A stretch of 64,000 bases of DNA from [Flavobacterium] thermophilum (lineage in GTDB: Bacteria > Bacillota > Bacilli > Bacillales > Anoxybacillaceae): NCBI GenBank assembly GCA_900450595.1, contig UGGS01000001.1:62001-126000 (forward strand), written 5' to 3'. The position numbers and the translations under genes were made by a program. A model generated the notes under the pieces. The model had not been told where the DNA came from and made no database searches. It was given only the letters and a program-made list of their open reading frames with translations. Below, piece by piece: positions 8,418 to 15,993 of the stretch (the first letter of the stretch is position 1; each line of letters starts with the position of its first letter).

Positions 8418-10700
8418 ATGACCACATTGACGAAAACGGTCATCCTCGATGATCAAGGGAAGTCGGTTTCGTTTTCACGTGAAGAGTTTGCGGCGCTGAT
8501 TGAGCAAGCCGCGGCTGGATTCGGCCGTCTGTCGCTTGATGAATACGTCGAGCGTGTTTGGCAGCTTCTTAGCCGAAAGGAGTCCGTCACGGTAGAACAG
8601 CTGCACCAAACGGCTATTTTGGAAGGACTTTCTTACATTGATGAAGATGAGCCGGACTGGACATTTGTGTGCGCCCGGCTGTATTTGCGGCAATTGTACC
8701 GTGAAGCGGCGCGGCAGCGCAGGTACGATGAACGCGAGCGGTATGGCGATTTCTACTCGCTGCTTGTTGCGCTGACGGAACAAGGGGTGTACAGTCCGTT
8801 CTTGCTTGAGCGTTATACGAAAGAAGAAGTCGACGCCATCGGCGCGTTTCTTGATCCGGAGAAGGACAAGCTGTTTACGTACATTGGGCTGCGCACGCTC
8901 GCTGATCGGTATTTGGCCCGCGATTATGAGCGGCGGTTGTATGAATTGCCGCAGGAGCGGTTTTTGGTCATTGCCATGACGCTCATGGCGAATGAACCGC
9001 AAAAGCGGCGCCTTGCGCTCGTGAAGGAAGCGTATTGGGCGTTAAGCAACTTATACATGACCGTGGCGACGCCGACGCTTGCCAACGCTGGGAAGTCGTA
9101 CGGCCAGCTCTCAAGCTGCTTTGTCGATACGGTCGATGACAGCTTGCAAGGAATTTATGACAGCAACACCGACATCGCCAATTTGTCGAAATCGGGCGGC
9201 GGCATCGGCGTCTATTTAGGCAAAATCCGTTCGCGCGGCAGCGACATTAAAGGGTTCAAAGGGGTCTCTTCCGGCGTCATCCCGTGGATGAAGCAGTTGA
9301 ACAATACAGCGGTGAGCGTCGATCAGCTGGGGCAGCGCAAAGGGGCCATTTCCGTCTATTTGGATGTATGGCATAAAGACATTTTTGCGTTTCTCGATGC
9401 GCGGCTCAACAACGGTGACGAACGGCTGCGGACGCATGATTTGTTCACCGGCGTTTGCATCCCTGATTTGTTCATGGAGCAAGTCGAACAGCGCGGCGAC
9501 TGGTACTTGTTTGATCCGCATGAAGTGCGGAAGGTGATGGGGTTTAGCTTGGAAGACTTTTATGATGAGGAAAAAGGGTGCGGCAGCTTTCGGGAGAAAT
9601 ACTGGCAATGTGTCAACGAACCAAGACTGTCGAAAGAAAAAGTGCCGGCGATCGAAGTGATGAAAAGCATTATGCGCAGCCAGCTCGAGTCGGGGACGCC
9701 GTTTATGTTTTACCGCGATGAAGTGAACCGGCAAAATCCGAATCGCCATCTCGGGATGATCTACTGCAGCAACCTTTGCACGGAAATCGCGCAAAACCAA
9801 AGCCCAACGGTGATGAAGCGGCAATATGTAAAAGACGGGATGATCATCATTGAGAAAATCCCAGGCGATTTTGTCGTCTGCAACTTATCGTCGATCAACT
9901 TGGCGCGGGCGGTGACCGACGGCGTTTTGGCGCGGCTGATCCCGATTCAAATGCGGATGCTCGATAATGTCATTGATTTAAACAATATCCCCGTGCTGCA
10001 AGCCGGCCTGACGAATCAAAAATACCGCGCTGTCGGGCTTGGAACCTTTGGCTGGCATCATCTTTTGGCGTTAAAAGGCATTCGCTGGGAGTCGGACGAA
10101 GCGGTCCGCTATGCCGACGAGCTGTATGAAACGATCGCGTATTTGGCGATTCAAGCGAGCATGGAGCTCGCCAAAGAGAAAGGGAGCTACCCGGCGTTTC
10201 CAGGATCGGATTGGCAGACAGGCGCTTATTTTGAGCGGCGCGGCTACGAAAGCCACGGTGAATTGGATTGGGATCGGCTGAAGCAAGACGTGGCCCGCTA
10301 TGGGATGCGAAACGGCTATGTGATGGCGGTGGCGCCGAACGCCTCGACGTCGATCATCGCCGGCAGTACAGCGAGCATTGACCCGATTTTCTTAAAAGTG
10401 TACGCCGAGGAAAAGAAAGATTATAAGATTCCCGTTACGGTGCCGGATTTAAACGAACAGACGACATGGTATTACAAATCGGCGTACCATATCGACCAAC
10501 GTTGGAGCATCAAGCAAAACGCCGCCCGCCAGCGCCATGTCGACCAAGCCATCTCCTTTAACTTCTACGTCATGAACACGATTAAGGCAAAAGAGCTGCT
10601 CGATTTGCATTTGACGGCGTGGAAGTCGGGGCTGAAAACGACGTATTACGTGCGTTCGACATCGGGGACGATCGACGAGTGCGATTCTTGTGCGAGCTGA
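8418..10700 (+). CDS. nrdA: Class I ribonucleoside-diphosphate reductase, alpha subunit
   Basis: 760 residues; reduces ribonucleoside diphosphates to deoxyribonucleotides. The active-site residues are visible: first redox Cys in QLSSCFVDTVDD (about 235), the CSNLCTE Cys-Glu pair, the second redox Cys in VVCNLSSINLA, the paired tyrosines in KTTYYVRS for radical transfer, and the C-terminal shuttle ECDSCAS. The first ~100 residues resemble a divergent N-terminal regulatory domain. It pairs with nrdB 110 bases downstream. Control by a cobalamin riboswitch suggests that the cell also has a B12-dependent reductase elsewhere and uses this enzyme when B12 is short. Confidence 0.95.
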   Translation: MTTLTKTVILDDQGKSVSFSREEFAALIEQAAAGFGRLSLDEYVERVWQLLSRKESVTVEQLHQTAILEGLSYIDEDEPDWTFVCARLYLRQLYREAARQRRYDERERYGDFYSLLVALTEQGVYSPFLLERYTKEEVDAIGAFLDPEKDKLFTYIGLRTLADRYLARDYERRLYELPQERFLVIAMTLMANEPQKRRLALVKEAYWALSNLYMTVATPTLANAGKSYGQLSSCFVDTVDDSLQGIYDSNTDIANLSKSGGGIGVYLGKIRSRGSDIKGFKGVSSGVIPWMKQLNNTAVSVDQLGQRKGAISVYLDVWHKDIFAFLDARLNNGDERLRTHDLFTGVCIPDLFMEQVEQRGDWYLFDPHEVRKVMGFSLEDFYDEEKGCGSFREKYWQCVNEPRLSKEKVPAIEVMKSIMRSQLESGTPFMFYRDEVNRQNPNRHLGMIYCSNLCTEIAQNQSPTVMKRQYVKDGMIIIEKIPGDFVVCNLSSINLARAVTDGVLARLIPIQMRMLDNVIDLNNIPVLQAGLTNQKYRAVGLGTFGWHHLLALKGIRWESDEAVRYADELYETIAYLAIQASMELAKEKGSYPAFPGSDWQTGAYFERRGYESHGELDWDRLKQDVARYGMRNGYVMAVAPNASTSIIAGSTASIDPIFLKVYAEEKKDYKIPVTVPDLNEQTTWYYKSAYHIDQRWSIKQNAARQRHVDQAISFNFYVMNTIKAKELLDLHLTAWKSGLKTTYYVRSTSGTIDECDSCAS

Positions 10701-10810
10701 CCATGGGGCGCAACAAACGCCTTTGGTCGGGCTTTCCCTTCCTTGTGCGGGAGGGGCGTCCGCGGTTGGCCGCGCACATGATACTAGAAAACGAAAGGAA
10801 GGAATGGACG

Positions 10811-11851
10811 ATGACGATCGGCTTAGTCAAACGGCCGATTATGGATCCAGAGGCGCCGAACCGTTCGACAGGCATTATCAACGGCCGCTGCTCGAATGTG
10901 TTGAACTGGGACGATATCGCCTACCCATGGGCGTATGCGAAATATAAGCGAATGCTCGCCAACTTTTGGACGCCATTTGAAATCAATATGGCGCAAGATG
11001 TGAAGCAGTTTCCGCAGCTGACCGCCCGCGAACAGGAGGCGTTTTTGAAAATCATTGGACTCTTGGCGCTGCTTGACAGCATTCAAACCGATTACGCGGG
11101 ACGTGTGGCGGATTACATTACCGATCCAAGCATCAATGCCTTGATGATCATGCTTGCCCAGCAGGAAGTCATTCACAACCATTCGTATTCGTACGTGCTC
11201 TCGAGCCTTGTGCCGAAAGCAAAGCAAGATGAAGTGTTCGACTTTTGGCGAAACGAACCGACGTTGCGCAAGCGGAACGATTTTGTGACGAACGGCTACA
11301 AGGCGTTTGCCGAAGAGCCGAATGTGGAGAACTTGCTGCGGTCGATCGTCTTTGACGTTATTTTAGAAGGATTGTTTTTCTACTCGGGGTTCGCCTTTTT
11401 CTACAACCTCGCGCGCCAGCAAAAAATGGTGGCGACGAGCACGATGATCAATTACATCAACCGCGACGAGCACATTCATGTTGATTTGTTTACAAAAATT
11501 TTCAAGGAAGTGTTGAACGAATACCCAGAGTATCGGACGCCGGAGCTTGCCGATTTCGTCCGGAACACGTTTATGAAAGCGGCAGAGCTGGAAATCGAAT
11601 GGGCCGGGGAAATCATCGGGAATGACATCGATGGCATCGACTTGGCTGATTTGGAAGCGTACATTAAGTTTTACGCCAACGTCCGCGCTCATCAGCTCGG
11701 TTTTGACCGCCCGTTTGACGGCTATCGGACGAACCCGCTCCGCTGGATTAAAGCGTATGAAGAAGTCGACCTCGGCAAATCAGACTTCTTCGAGCAAAAA
11801 CCGCGCCAATATACGAAAGTGCAAGTGGACAACGGATTTGATGAGTTATAA
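10811..11851 (+). CDS. nrdB: Class I ribonucleoside-diphosphate reductase, beta subunit
   Basis: 346-residue ferritin-like protein that holds the metal-radical cofactor for NrdA. Metal ligands lie in LLDSIQ (Asp), QQEVIH (Glu, His) and NRDEHIH (Glu, His), and the radical tyrosine of class Ia/b enzymes is present in HNHSYSYVL. The ATG at 10811 follows AAAGGAAGG; the open frame upstream overlaps the nrdA tail and is not used. The C-terminal tail, which docks on the alpha subunit, is intact. It is cotranscribed with nrdA, with a terminator behind it. Confidence 0.95.
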   Translation: MTIGLVKRPIMDPEAPNRSTGIINGRCSNVLNWDDIAYPWAYAKYKRMLANFWTPFEINMAQDVKQFPQLTAREQEAFLKIIGLLALLDSIQTDYAGRVADYITDPSINALMIMLAQQEVIHNHSYSYVLSSLVPKAKQDEVFDFWRNEPTLRKRNDFVTNGYKAFAEEPNVENLLRSIVFDVILEGLFFYSGFAFFYNLARQQKMVATSTMINYINRDEHIHVDLFTKIFKEVLNEYPEYRTPELADFVRNTFMKAAELEIEWAGEIIGNDIDGIDLADLEAYIKFYANVRAHQLGFDRPFDGYRTNPLRWIKAYEEVDLGKSDFFEQKPRQYTKVQVDNGFDEL

Positions 11852-11858
11852 ATGAGAG

Positions 11859-11894
11859 AAGCCACGTTTGACAACGGTCAGCGTGGCTTTTTTG
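11859..11894 (+). terminator. Intrinsic terminator after nrdB
   Basis: AGCCACG (11860-11866) pairs with CGTGGCT (11882-11888), then a T-run. Confidence 0.85.
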
Positions 11895-11936
11895 TCAGGC
11901 AAGGCCGTTCGCCTTTTGCTTGACTTGCCGTTTTTT

Positions 11937-12091
11937 GACCTACATTTCGCACCCTGAATAAAAATTCAAAGTAAGCCTGATTTTAACGAATAAAAATTAG
12001 TTATTTTACAATATTTGAAAAAAACATTTATTTTTATGTGAATATTGAGGTTGTTTTTTGTATATTATGCAAAGATTGCGAAATATGAGTT
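11937..12091. mobile_element. MITE-like element, copy B
   Basis: Second copy of the 5706-5859 element, same orientation and roughly 85-90 % alike by eye. The right inverted repeat (12077-12091) is intact. The left one (11937-11951) keeps ACATTTCGCA but has drifted at its outer end. Together the copies flank the 6.1-kb asnB-nrdAB segment. Confidence 0.72.
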
Positions 12092-12312
12092 TTGAACGAA
12101 CAGCAGCGGGCGTTTTAGCAGGACAGATGATGCCAAGCAGTCTTGAAATGTGAGCGAACGATGTATCATTCAATGGGGATGGGACTTGGTGTTGCTGGCG
12201 CGCACAGCAGCCCACCTGATTCAAGGGTGAGCTGCTTCCGTTCAGAGCAGACATGGTTTGTGGCGATATCTCGTTTCCTGTTTACGGGAAATGACGATAT
12301 TAAAGCAACTGT
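12092..12312. other. Intergenic stretch without a recognised gene
   Basis: About 220 bases follow the MITE-like copy. Short open frames exist on both strands, but none has a convincing start signal or family resemblance. I see no clear promoter or terminator. Confidence 0.5.
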
Positions 12313-12849
12313 TCAAATGATATCTCCGAGCCACTTTTGGGCGTGCTGACGGCTGACGAGTTCGTCGAGCTGGCGGATTTTTTTCCACGCTAAGTCGTCG
12401 CTGATCGTTCGATAATGGTGGCGGCCGCCGGGCTCCTCGTCGGCTTCGTCGGCCCATTTGACGATGGCTTGGAGCGGCGTTCGTTTCCATTCTCCTTCTG
12501 GAAGGTAGGAATCGGTATGAAGCAAAATCGCCAGGGCAATTTCCTTAGCGTTTTGCGGATGTTCGCCAAGGCGGATCAGCAGCTTATGGGCGCGCTCGGC
12601 CCCTTTGATGGCATGGATGTCGTTTTGCCGGTATTGTTCGTAGTCCCAACGGCCGTTTTTGTACCATGTGTAATGGCCGATATCATGAAGCAGTGCCGCT
12701 TTTGTCGCCAAGTCGACGTTCACTCCGTGGCGGAGGGCAAGGTGGTAGGCATGGTACGCCGCGGTGATGGCGTGGGCGAGGCCGGATCGTTTTAAATATT
12801 TTTGCGCAATCGGATGGGCAAAGACGTCGGTTAAGGTGACCGTTCTCAT
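12313..12849 (-). CDS. HD-domain phosphohydrolase-like protein
   Basis: 178 residues. The metal-binding HD pattern is visible: an early His near HAITAAYHAYHLA, the HD pair in LLHDIGHYTWY (about residues 53-54), and further His/Asp in LLHTDSYLPEG and WADEADE. HD proteins of this size cleave nucleotide or phosphate esters, but the substrate cannot be read from sequence. The ATG at 12849 is preferred to the one at 12855 because GGAGGGG lies six bases upstream. It reads alone on the minus strand. Confidence 0.75.
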   Translation of the reverse strand: MRTVTLTDVFAHPIAQKYLKRSGLAHAITAAYHAYHLALRHGVNVDLATKAALLHDIGHYTWYKNGRWDYEQYRQNDIHAIKGAERAHKLLIRLGEHPQNAKEIALAILLHTDSYLPEGEWKRTPLQAIVKWADEADEEPGGRHHYRTISDDLAWKKIRQLDELVSRQHAQKWLGDII

Positions 12850-12939
12850 AGGCATCCCCTCCGTTTTTTGTATTTCTCACCATCATACCATGGCGTAAAG
12901 AGTCAGGCAATGAGAGAAAGTAGGTGGGAGCGGTTGCAT

Positions 12940-12983
12940 GGGAAAAAATAAGCCGATCGTGCTAAAATAGCGCTCGGCTTATT
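12940..12983 (-). terminator. Intrinsic terminator of the ferredoxin gene
   Basis: On the minus strand AATAAGCCGA (12983-12974) pairs with TCGGCTTATT (12956-12947) and is followed by a T-rich run. The stem overlaps the ferredoxin stop codon. Confidence 0.85.
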
Positions 12984-13332
12984 GGATTTGTGCTTGGCAG
13001 GCAAGCCGTTTGGCTGGTTGATCCGTTTTTTCGCGCTCGCGCCGCGTTTTCGGAGCGAGAAGGTGAGCGCCGGCGAGAACGGTGACCATGCAACGGCCAC
13101 ACGTTCCTTTTTTGCATTTGTGATCGAGCAGAACACCTTGTCCTAGGGCGGCGTCAAGAAGCGAAACGCCGGGGGCTGGCTGCACGGTGAACGTTTTCCC
13201 TTTTTGTTCGATTTGAATGACAGACGGCCGCACGGCGGACGGCCCATCGGGCTTAGGCGGCGCGGCAGAAATGGAGCGCTCCGATGGCCGGACGGCAGGC
13301 TTCAGTGAGCCGACCGTGAATGTTTTACCCAT
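12979..13332 (-). CDS. [2Fe-2S] ferredoxin with N-terminal encapsulin-targeting peptide
   Basis: 117 residues. The C-terminal two thirds is a plant-type [2Fe-2S] domain with ligands in KCKKGTCGRC and a fourth Cys in RLACQAQ. The N-terminus reads MGKTFTVGSLKP and then a Pro/Ser/Ala-rich linker. TVGSL is the shell-docking core of IMEF-type encapsulin cargo, and the same core ends the IMEF protein encoded at 14974-15567. The ATG at 13332 is preferred because AAAGGAG sits at a workable distance, while the upstream ATG at 13344 overlaps it. Encapsulated ferredoxins of this type are thought to help move electrons to release or store iron. A Fur-box-like site lies upstream. Confidence 0.88.
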   Translation of the reverse strand: MGKTFTVGSLKPAVRPSERSISAAPPKPDGPSAVRPSVIQIEQKGKTFTVQPAPGVSLLDAALGQGVLLDHKCKKGTCGRCMVTVLAGAHLLAPKTRREREKTDQPAKRLACQAQIQ

Positions 13333-13369
13333 TTTTTTACACATCTCCTTTAAATTACATGGTTAGTTT

Positions 13370-13388
13370 GAAAATGAATCTCATTTAC
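13370..13388. promoter_or_regulatory. Fur-box-like site
   Basis: GAAAATGAATCTCATTTAC matches 14 of 19 positions of the classical Fur box and is a near-palindrome. It lies 38 bp upstream of the ferredoxin start and between two divergent genes, so it may control either. Iron control fits an iron-storage compartment. Confidence 0.55.
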
Positions 13389-13468
13389 ATCCGAATGAAT
13401 GATTGGTATCATAATAGTAAAAGGAATTGCGAAAACGCCATCTTGGCTAGGGACAAGGGGGAGACACC

Positions 13469-13933
13469 ATGGGCATTCCGATGAACGGACTGCGCGATAT
13501 GAAAGCGATTTTGGCCAACGAGCGAAAAGTCGGCGGCGCGGTGGAAGCGGCGCTTCTCCGCCTCCGTTCCGGCGAAGAATATCGAAACGTCTGCATCGTT
13601 CATATCGATCAACTAGGCGCCCAATACTATTCGGTCGGTTTTGTGACCGAACAAGGGGAACGGCTCATCGTCAACGTTCATGACATCAGCGTCATCTCTG
13701 CGCCTGAACATAAAAAAATTCGTGAGCTGAACAACGTCGCTTATAAACGGGAAGCCATCAACAACAAGCGGCGCTATTTAAAACGCCTCTTTGAGATTTA
13801 TGAAGGCAGTTATACCGTTCATTTTTGGCGGGAAGCGAAAATGATTATCGATGACATCGGTGTTGAGGCGCTCAGCCCCGAATTGTCGCTGCTCGTCTCC
13901 AACGTTCAAGGACAAACGGCCCGCACCGCTTAA
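13469..13933 (+). CDS. Conserved-looking protein of unknown function in the encapsulin locus
   Basis: 154 residues, soluble, with no membrane span, signal or TVGSL tag. GGGGGAGACACC precedes the ATG. The first ~85 residues look like alternating beta strands (YRNVCIVHIDQLG, YYSVGFVTEQGERLIVNVHDISVIS). The rest is helical and Lys/Arg-rich (KKIRELNNVAYKREAINNKRR). I do not recognise a family. It is transcribed divergently from the ferredoxin and converges on the encapsulin gene, with a shared hairpin between. Confidence 0.65.
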   Translation: MGIPMNGLRDMKAILANERKVGGAVEAALLRLRSGEEYRNVCIVHIDQLGAQYYSVGFVTEQGERLIVNVHDISVISAPEHKKIRELNNVAYKREAINNKRRYLKRLFEIYEGSYTVHFWREAKMIIDDIGVEALSPELSLLVSNVQGQTARTA

Positions 13934-13950
13934 TGGGAAAATCAAGAAAC

Positions 13951-13980
13951 CGCCCGGCGATCTCCCCTATCGTCCGGGCG
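13951..13980. terminator. Two-way hairpin between gene 13469-13933 and the encapsulin gene
   Basis: CGCCCGGCGAT (13951-13961) pairs with ATCGTCCGGGCG (13969-13980). On the minus strand it is followed by a T-rich stretch (GGTTTCTTGATTTT), which suits termination of the encapsulin transcript. Confidence 0.65.
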
Positions 13981-14103
13981 CGTCTTCGTTAAAGGGAATT
14001 TGCTGTAGCCTCGTTTTCATGGCGCGGATCGCTGGCCATATGCCGTTCTTGCTGTTTGATGGCAAGGGAAGCCCGCGTGTCGCTTCTCCGGATCAGGCGC
14101 TGC

Positions 14104-14958
14104 TCATGCTGACTCGTTCGGATCCTCGAGCGTGCAGATGGCGCTTGGACGTTTGATGCGCGGTACGACGGACTCATAGACGCGGAATAGGTAGTTCATA
14201 TTTTCTGTGTCTAAAAACGCAGTTTGCATGTCGGCCGCGACAGCGAGGTCGATGTTTTGCCGGCCGGTGTCAATGACGACGCCGCGTTTGCCTTTAATGA
14301 CCGGAGTTTGGTAAATGCCGGCGGTCATCAGCTCGCGGATGTGCTCAATTTCAAGCACGTGCGTTCCTTCATGGACGCGGTGGATCAACGCATACAATTC
14401 CGGCGACAAGACGAGCGCGTATGGGCCGGTATGGCCGAGCTGAAGCAGCTTGTTGCGTGCTTCGACGACGTCAGTAAAGGCGTTGCCCGATTTCATCCAA
14501 TCGCTGCGAATGTGGGCGATTTTTCCTTTGACGTTCATAATGCCCGGCACATCAAATTCAGTTGAACCATTGAAAATCAAATCGTCCTCGAGCAGCGCGC
14601 ACTACTGGGCGGCGTTGGCGGCGGCGGAAAAGTCGATCGGGCTGCCGAGCTGTTTTGCCTGCTCAATGTCACGCCAGTACAAAATAAAGTCTTTATACAA
14701 AAGCGGGATCGTTAAATGCACGCGGCGCGCCGGCTCGGAAAGGCTCAGCTCTTTGCCGTGGAAGCTCATGTCCCCCTGTTCCGGGTTCATATAAATATCG
14801 TTGGCGACCGACTGGACACCTTCGCCGAGCGGACCGTACAAATCGATAAATCGGCGGCCGACGAGCTGGCGCCGCGCCGTTTCAATGACCAGTTCGTCAA
14901 GCTCGCCCCATTGGCTGCTTGTGAGCGGGGCTTCTGGATACAGCTTCGTTTTATCCAT
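14104..14958 (-). pseudogene. Encapsulin shell protein with in-frame amber codon
   Basis: The frame encodes a 284-codon HK97-fold encapsulin. It begins MDKTKLYPEAPLTSSQWGEL and has LVGRRFIDLYGPLGEGVQ, the P-domain region, and the C-terminal part with GPYALVLSPELYALIHRVHEG. Codon 119 is TAG (14602-14604) where tyrosine or histidine would be expected, between FSAAANAAQ and CALLEDDL, and the frame is otherwise uninterrupted on both sides. A one-base change (TAC or TAT to TAG) would explain it. AAAGGAGAGG precedes the start, 15 bases after the cargo gene stops. Without suppression only a 118-residue fragment could be made, so no shell is expected. Confidence 0.88.
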
Positions 14959-14973
14959 GTTTCCTCTCCTTTC

Positions 14974-15567
14974 TTATCCGTGTTTTAAGCTGCCGACTGT
15001 CAGTTGCCGTCTCGTTCCGGTCGATGGGCGGACAGGCGCCGGGTCGGAAGGAGGGACGGCGTACTGAGCCAGTTTCAAATGGTCTTTTTGATGCTCTTTT
15101 TCGTCAGTCGGCACCGAAGCAGCGAGGGAAACCGGCGCATCCAGTGCACGGTTGAGCATTTCAAGGGCGGCTTTCATCTGTTGGTAGTCCGCCGCGGTCA
15201 TGTCGCGCAGTGCCGCAATCGCCGGTTCATGTTCCGTCCCTTTATAATGAAACAACGACAAATCGAGATGCTCCAAAAAGTTGTGCAAGCCGAATTTTTC
15301 AAGGCTGATGTCTTGCAACAAGCGCAAAAAGTCGCCGTTTTCCCGCGATAAGAATGCTTCGTCCGCCAATGCCTCCTCCAACTTTGGAAGCAAGGCGGTC
15401 AAACGGTCAAACCGGTGTTCCTCTTCTTCGTAAATATGATGCCAATACAGCCGTTCATGGTCGTCCGCGGCTTTTTCAATCGTCGGCTCTAAAATCGCTT
15501 GAAACTGGCTGAGCGCCTCTTTCGACCGGCCGAGAATGGCGCTGACTTCCGCTAATGTGTCGTACAA
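14974..15567 (-). CDS. IMEF-type encapsulin cargo (iron-mineralizing protein)
   Basis: About 197 residues. A helical, acidic, ferritin-like body carries probable iron ligands in RLYWHHIYEEEEHRFDRL and KFGLHNFLEHLDLSLFHY. A Pro-rich linker follows, and the C-terminus ends LTVGSLKHG, the docking peptide for the inside of the shell. The family oxidises and stores iron inside large encapsulins of Firmicutes. The TTG at 15567 is favoured because GGGAGGGAG lies just upstream; the ATG at 15582 overlaps that site. It is the first gene of a two-gene operon with the (broken) encapsulin. Confidence 0.88.
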   Translation of the reverse strand: MYDTLAEVSAILGRSKEALSQFQAILEPTIEKAADDHERLYWHHIYEEEEHRFDRLTALLPKLEEALADEAFLSRENGDFLRLLQDISLEKFGLHNFLEHLDLSLFHYKGTEHEPAIAALRDMTAADYQQMKAALEMLNRALDAPVSLAASVPTDEKEHQKDHLKLAQYAVPPSDPAPVRPSTGTRRQLTVGSLKHG

Positions 15568-15582
15568 TGGACTCCCTCCCAT

Positions 15583-15926
15583 GAAATCGTTGTTACCATT
15601 TTTTCCATATGAGTAGGATTGTAAACATATCTGGTCTCATTCATATCGCACGTAGACGATGCGTTGCAGACATCACTCGCGGACGGGTGATTTGGTGTTG
15701 ATGGGAAAAAGACGCAATCAGTGCAGCAGCTAATGGAATGGCGTTTCAAATATGGAGACAACTGAGCTAGATCAGAATTCAAATGCGCAACAGCCCATTG
15801 CTGCGGATGAATGTTCGGTTTTCACCTAAAATTTTTGTTTTGAACGATATATCGGGGAGACAGCGGAATGAAGTGCCGAAAGTAAAAGAGATAGAGCATT
15901 ATCTTTATTTGTCGAATATTTTTGTA
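15583..15926. other. Intergenic region between IMEF and the MFS gene
   Basis: About 340 bases with divergent flanking genes. Weak short frames exist on both strands but have no start signals. The IMEF promoter must lie near 15600-15700, but I could not pick a convincing one and saw no good Fur box. Confidence 0.4.
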
Positions 15927-15955
15927 TTTACTGTCAAATGTTATTTTGATATATT
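15927..15955 (+). promoter_or_regulatory. Sigma-A-like promoter of the MFS-cyclodeaminase operon
   Basis: TTTACT (15927-15932), a 17-base spacer and TATATT (15950-15955), 38 bases upstream of the start codon. Confidence 0.5.
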
Positions 15956-15993
15956 CAAAGTGATGAAAGATATCGCAATCTAGGGGGGAGACA

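Noticed and set aside
10619..10810. N-terminal extension of nrdB overlapping nrdA
   Set aside because: It covers the nrdA C-terminal codons in another frame, and homology to NrdB starts at the ATG at 10811.
12006..12349. Short open frames on both strands after MITE-like copy B
   Set aside because: No ribosome sites, no family resemblance and poor codon use.
15783..15983. 66-codon frame upstream of the MFS gene
   Set aside because: It overlaps the MFS promoter and lacks a ribosome site.
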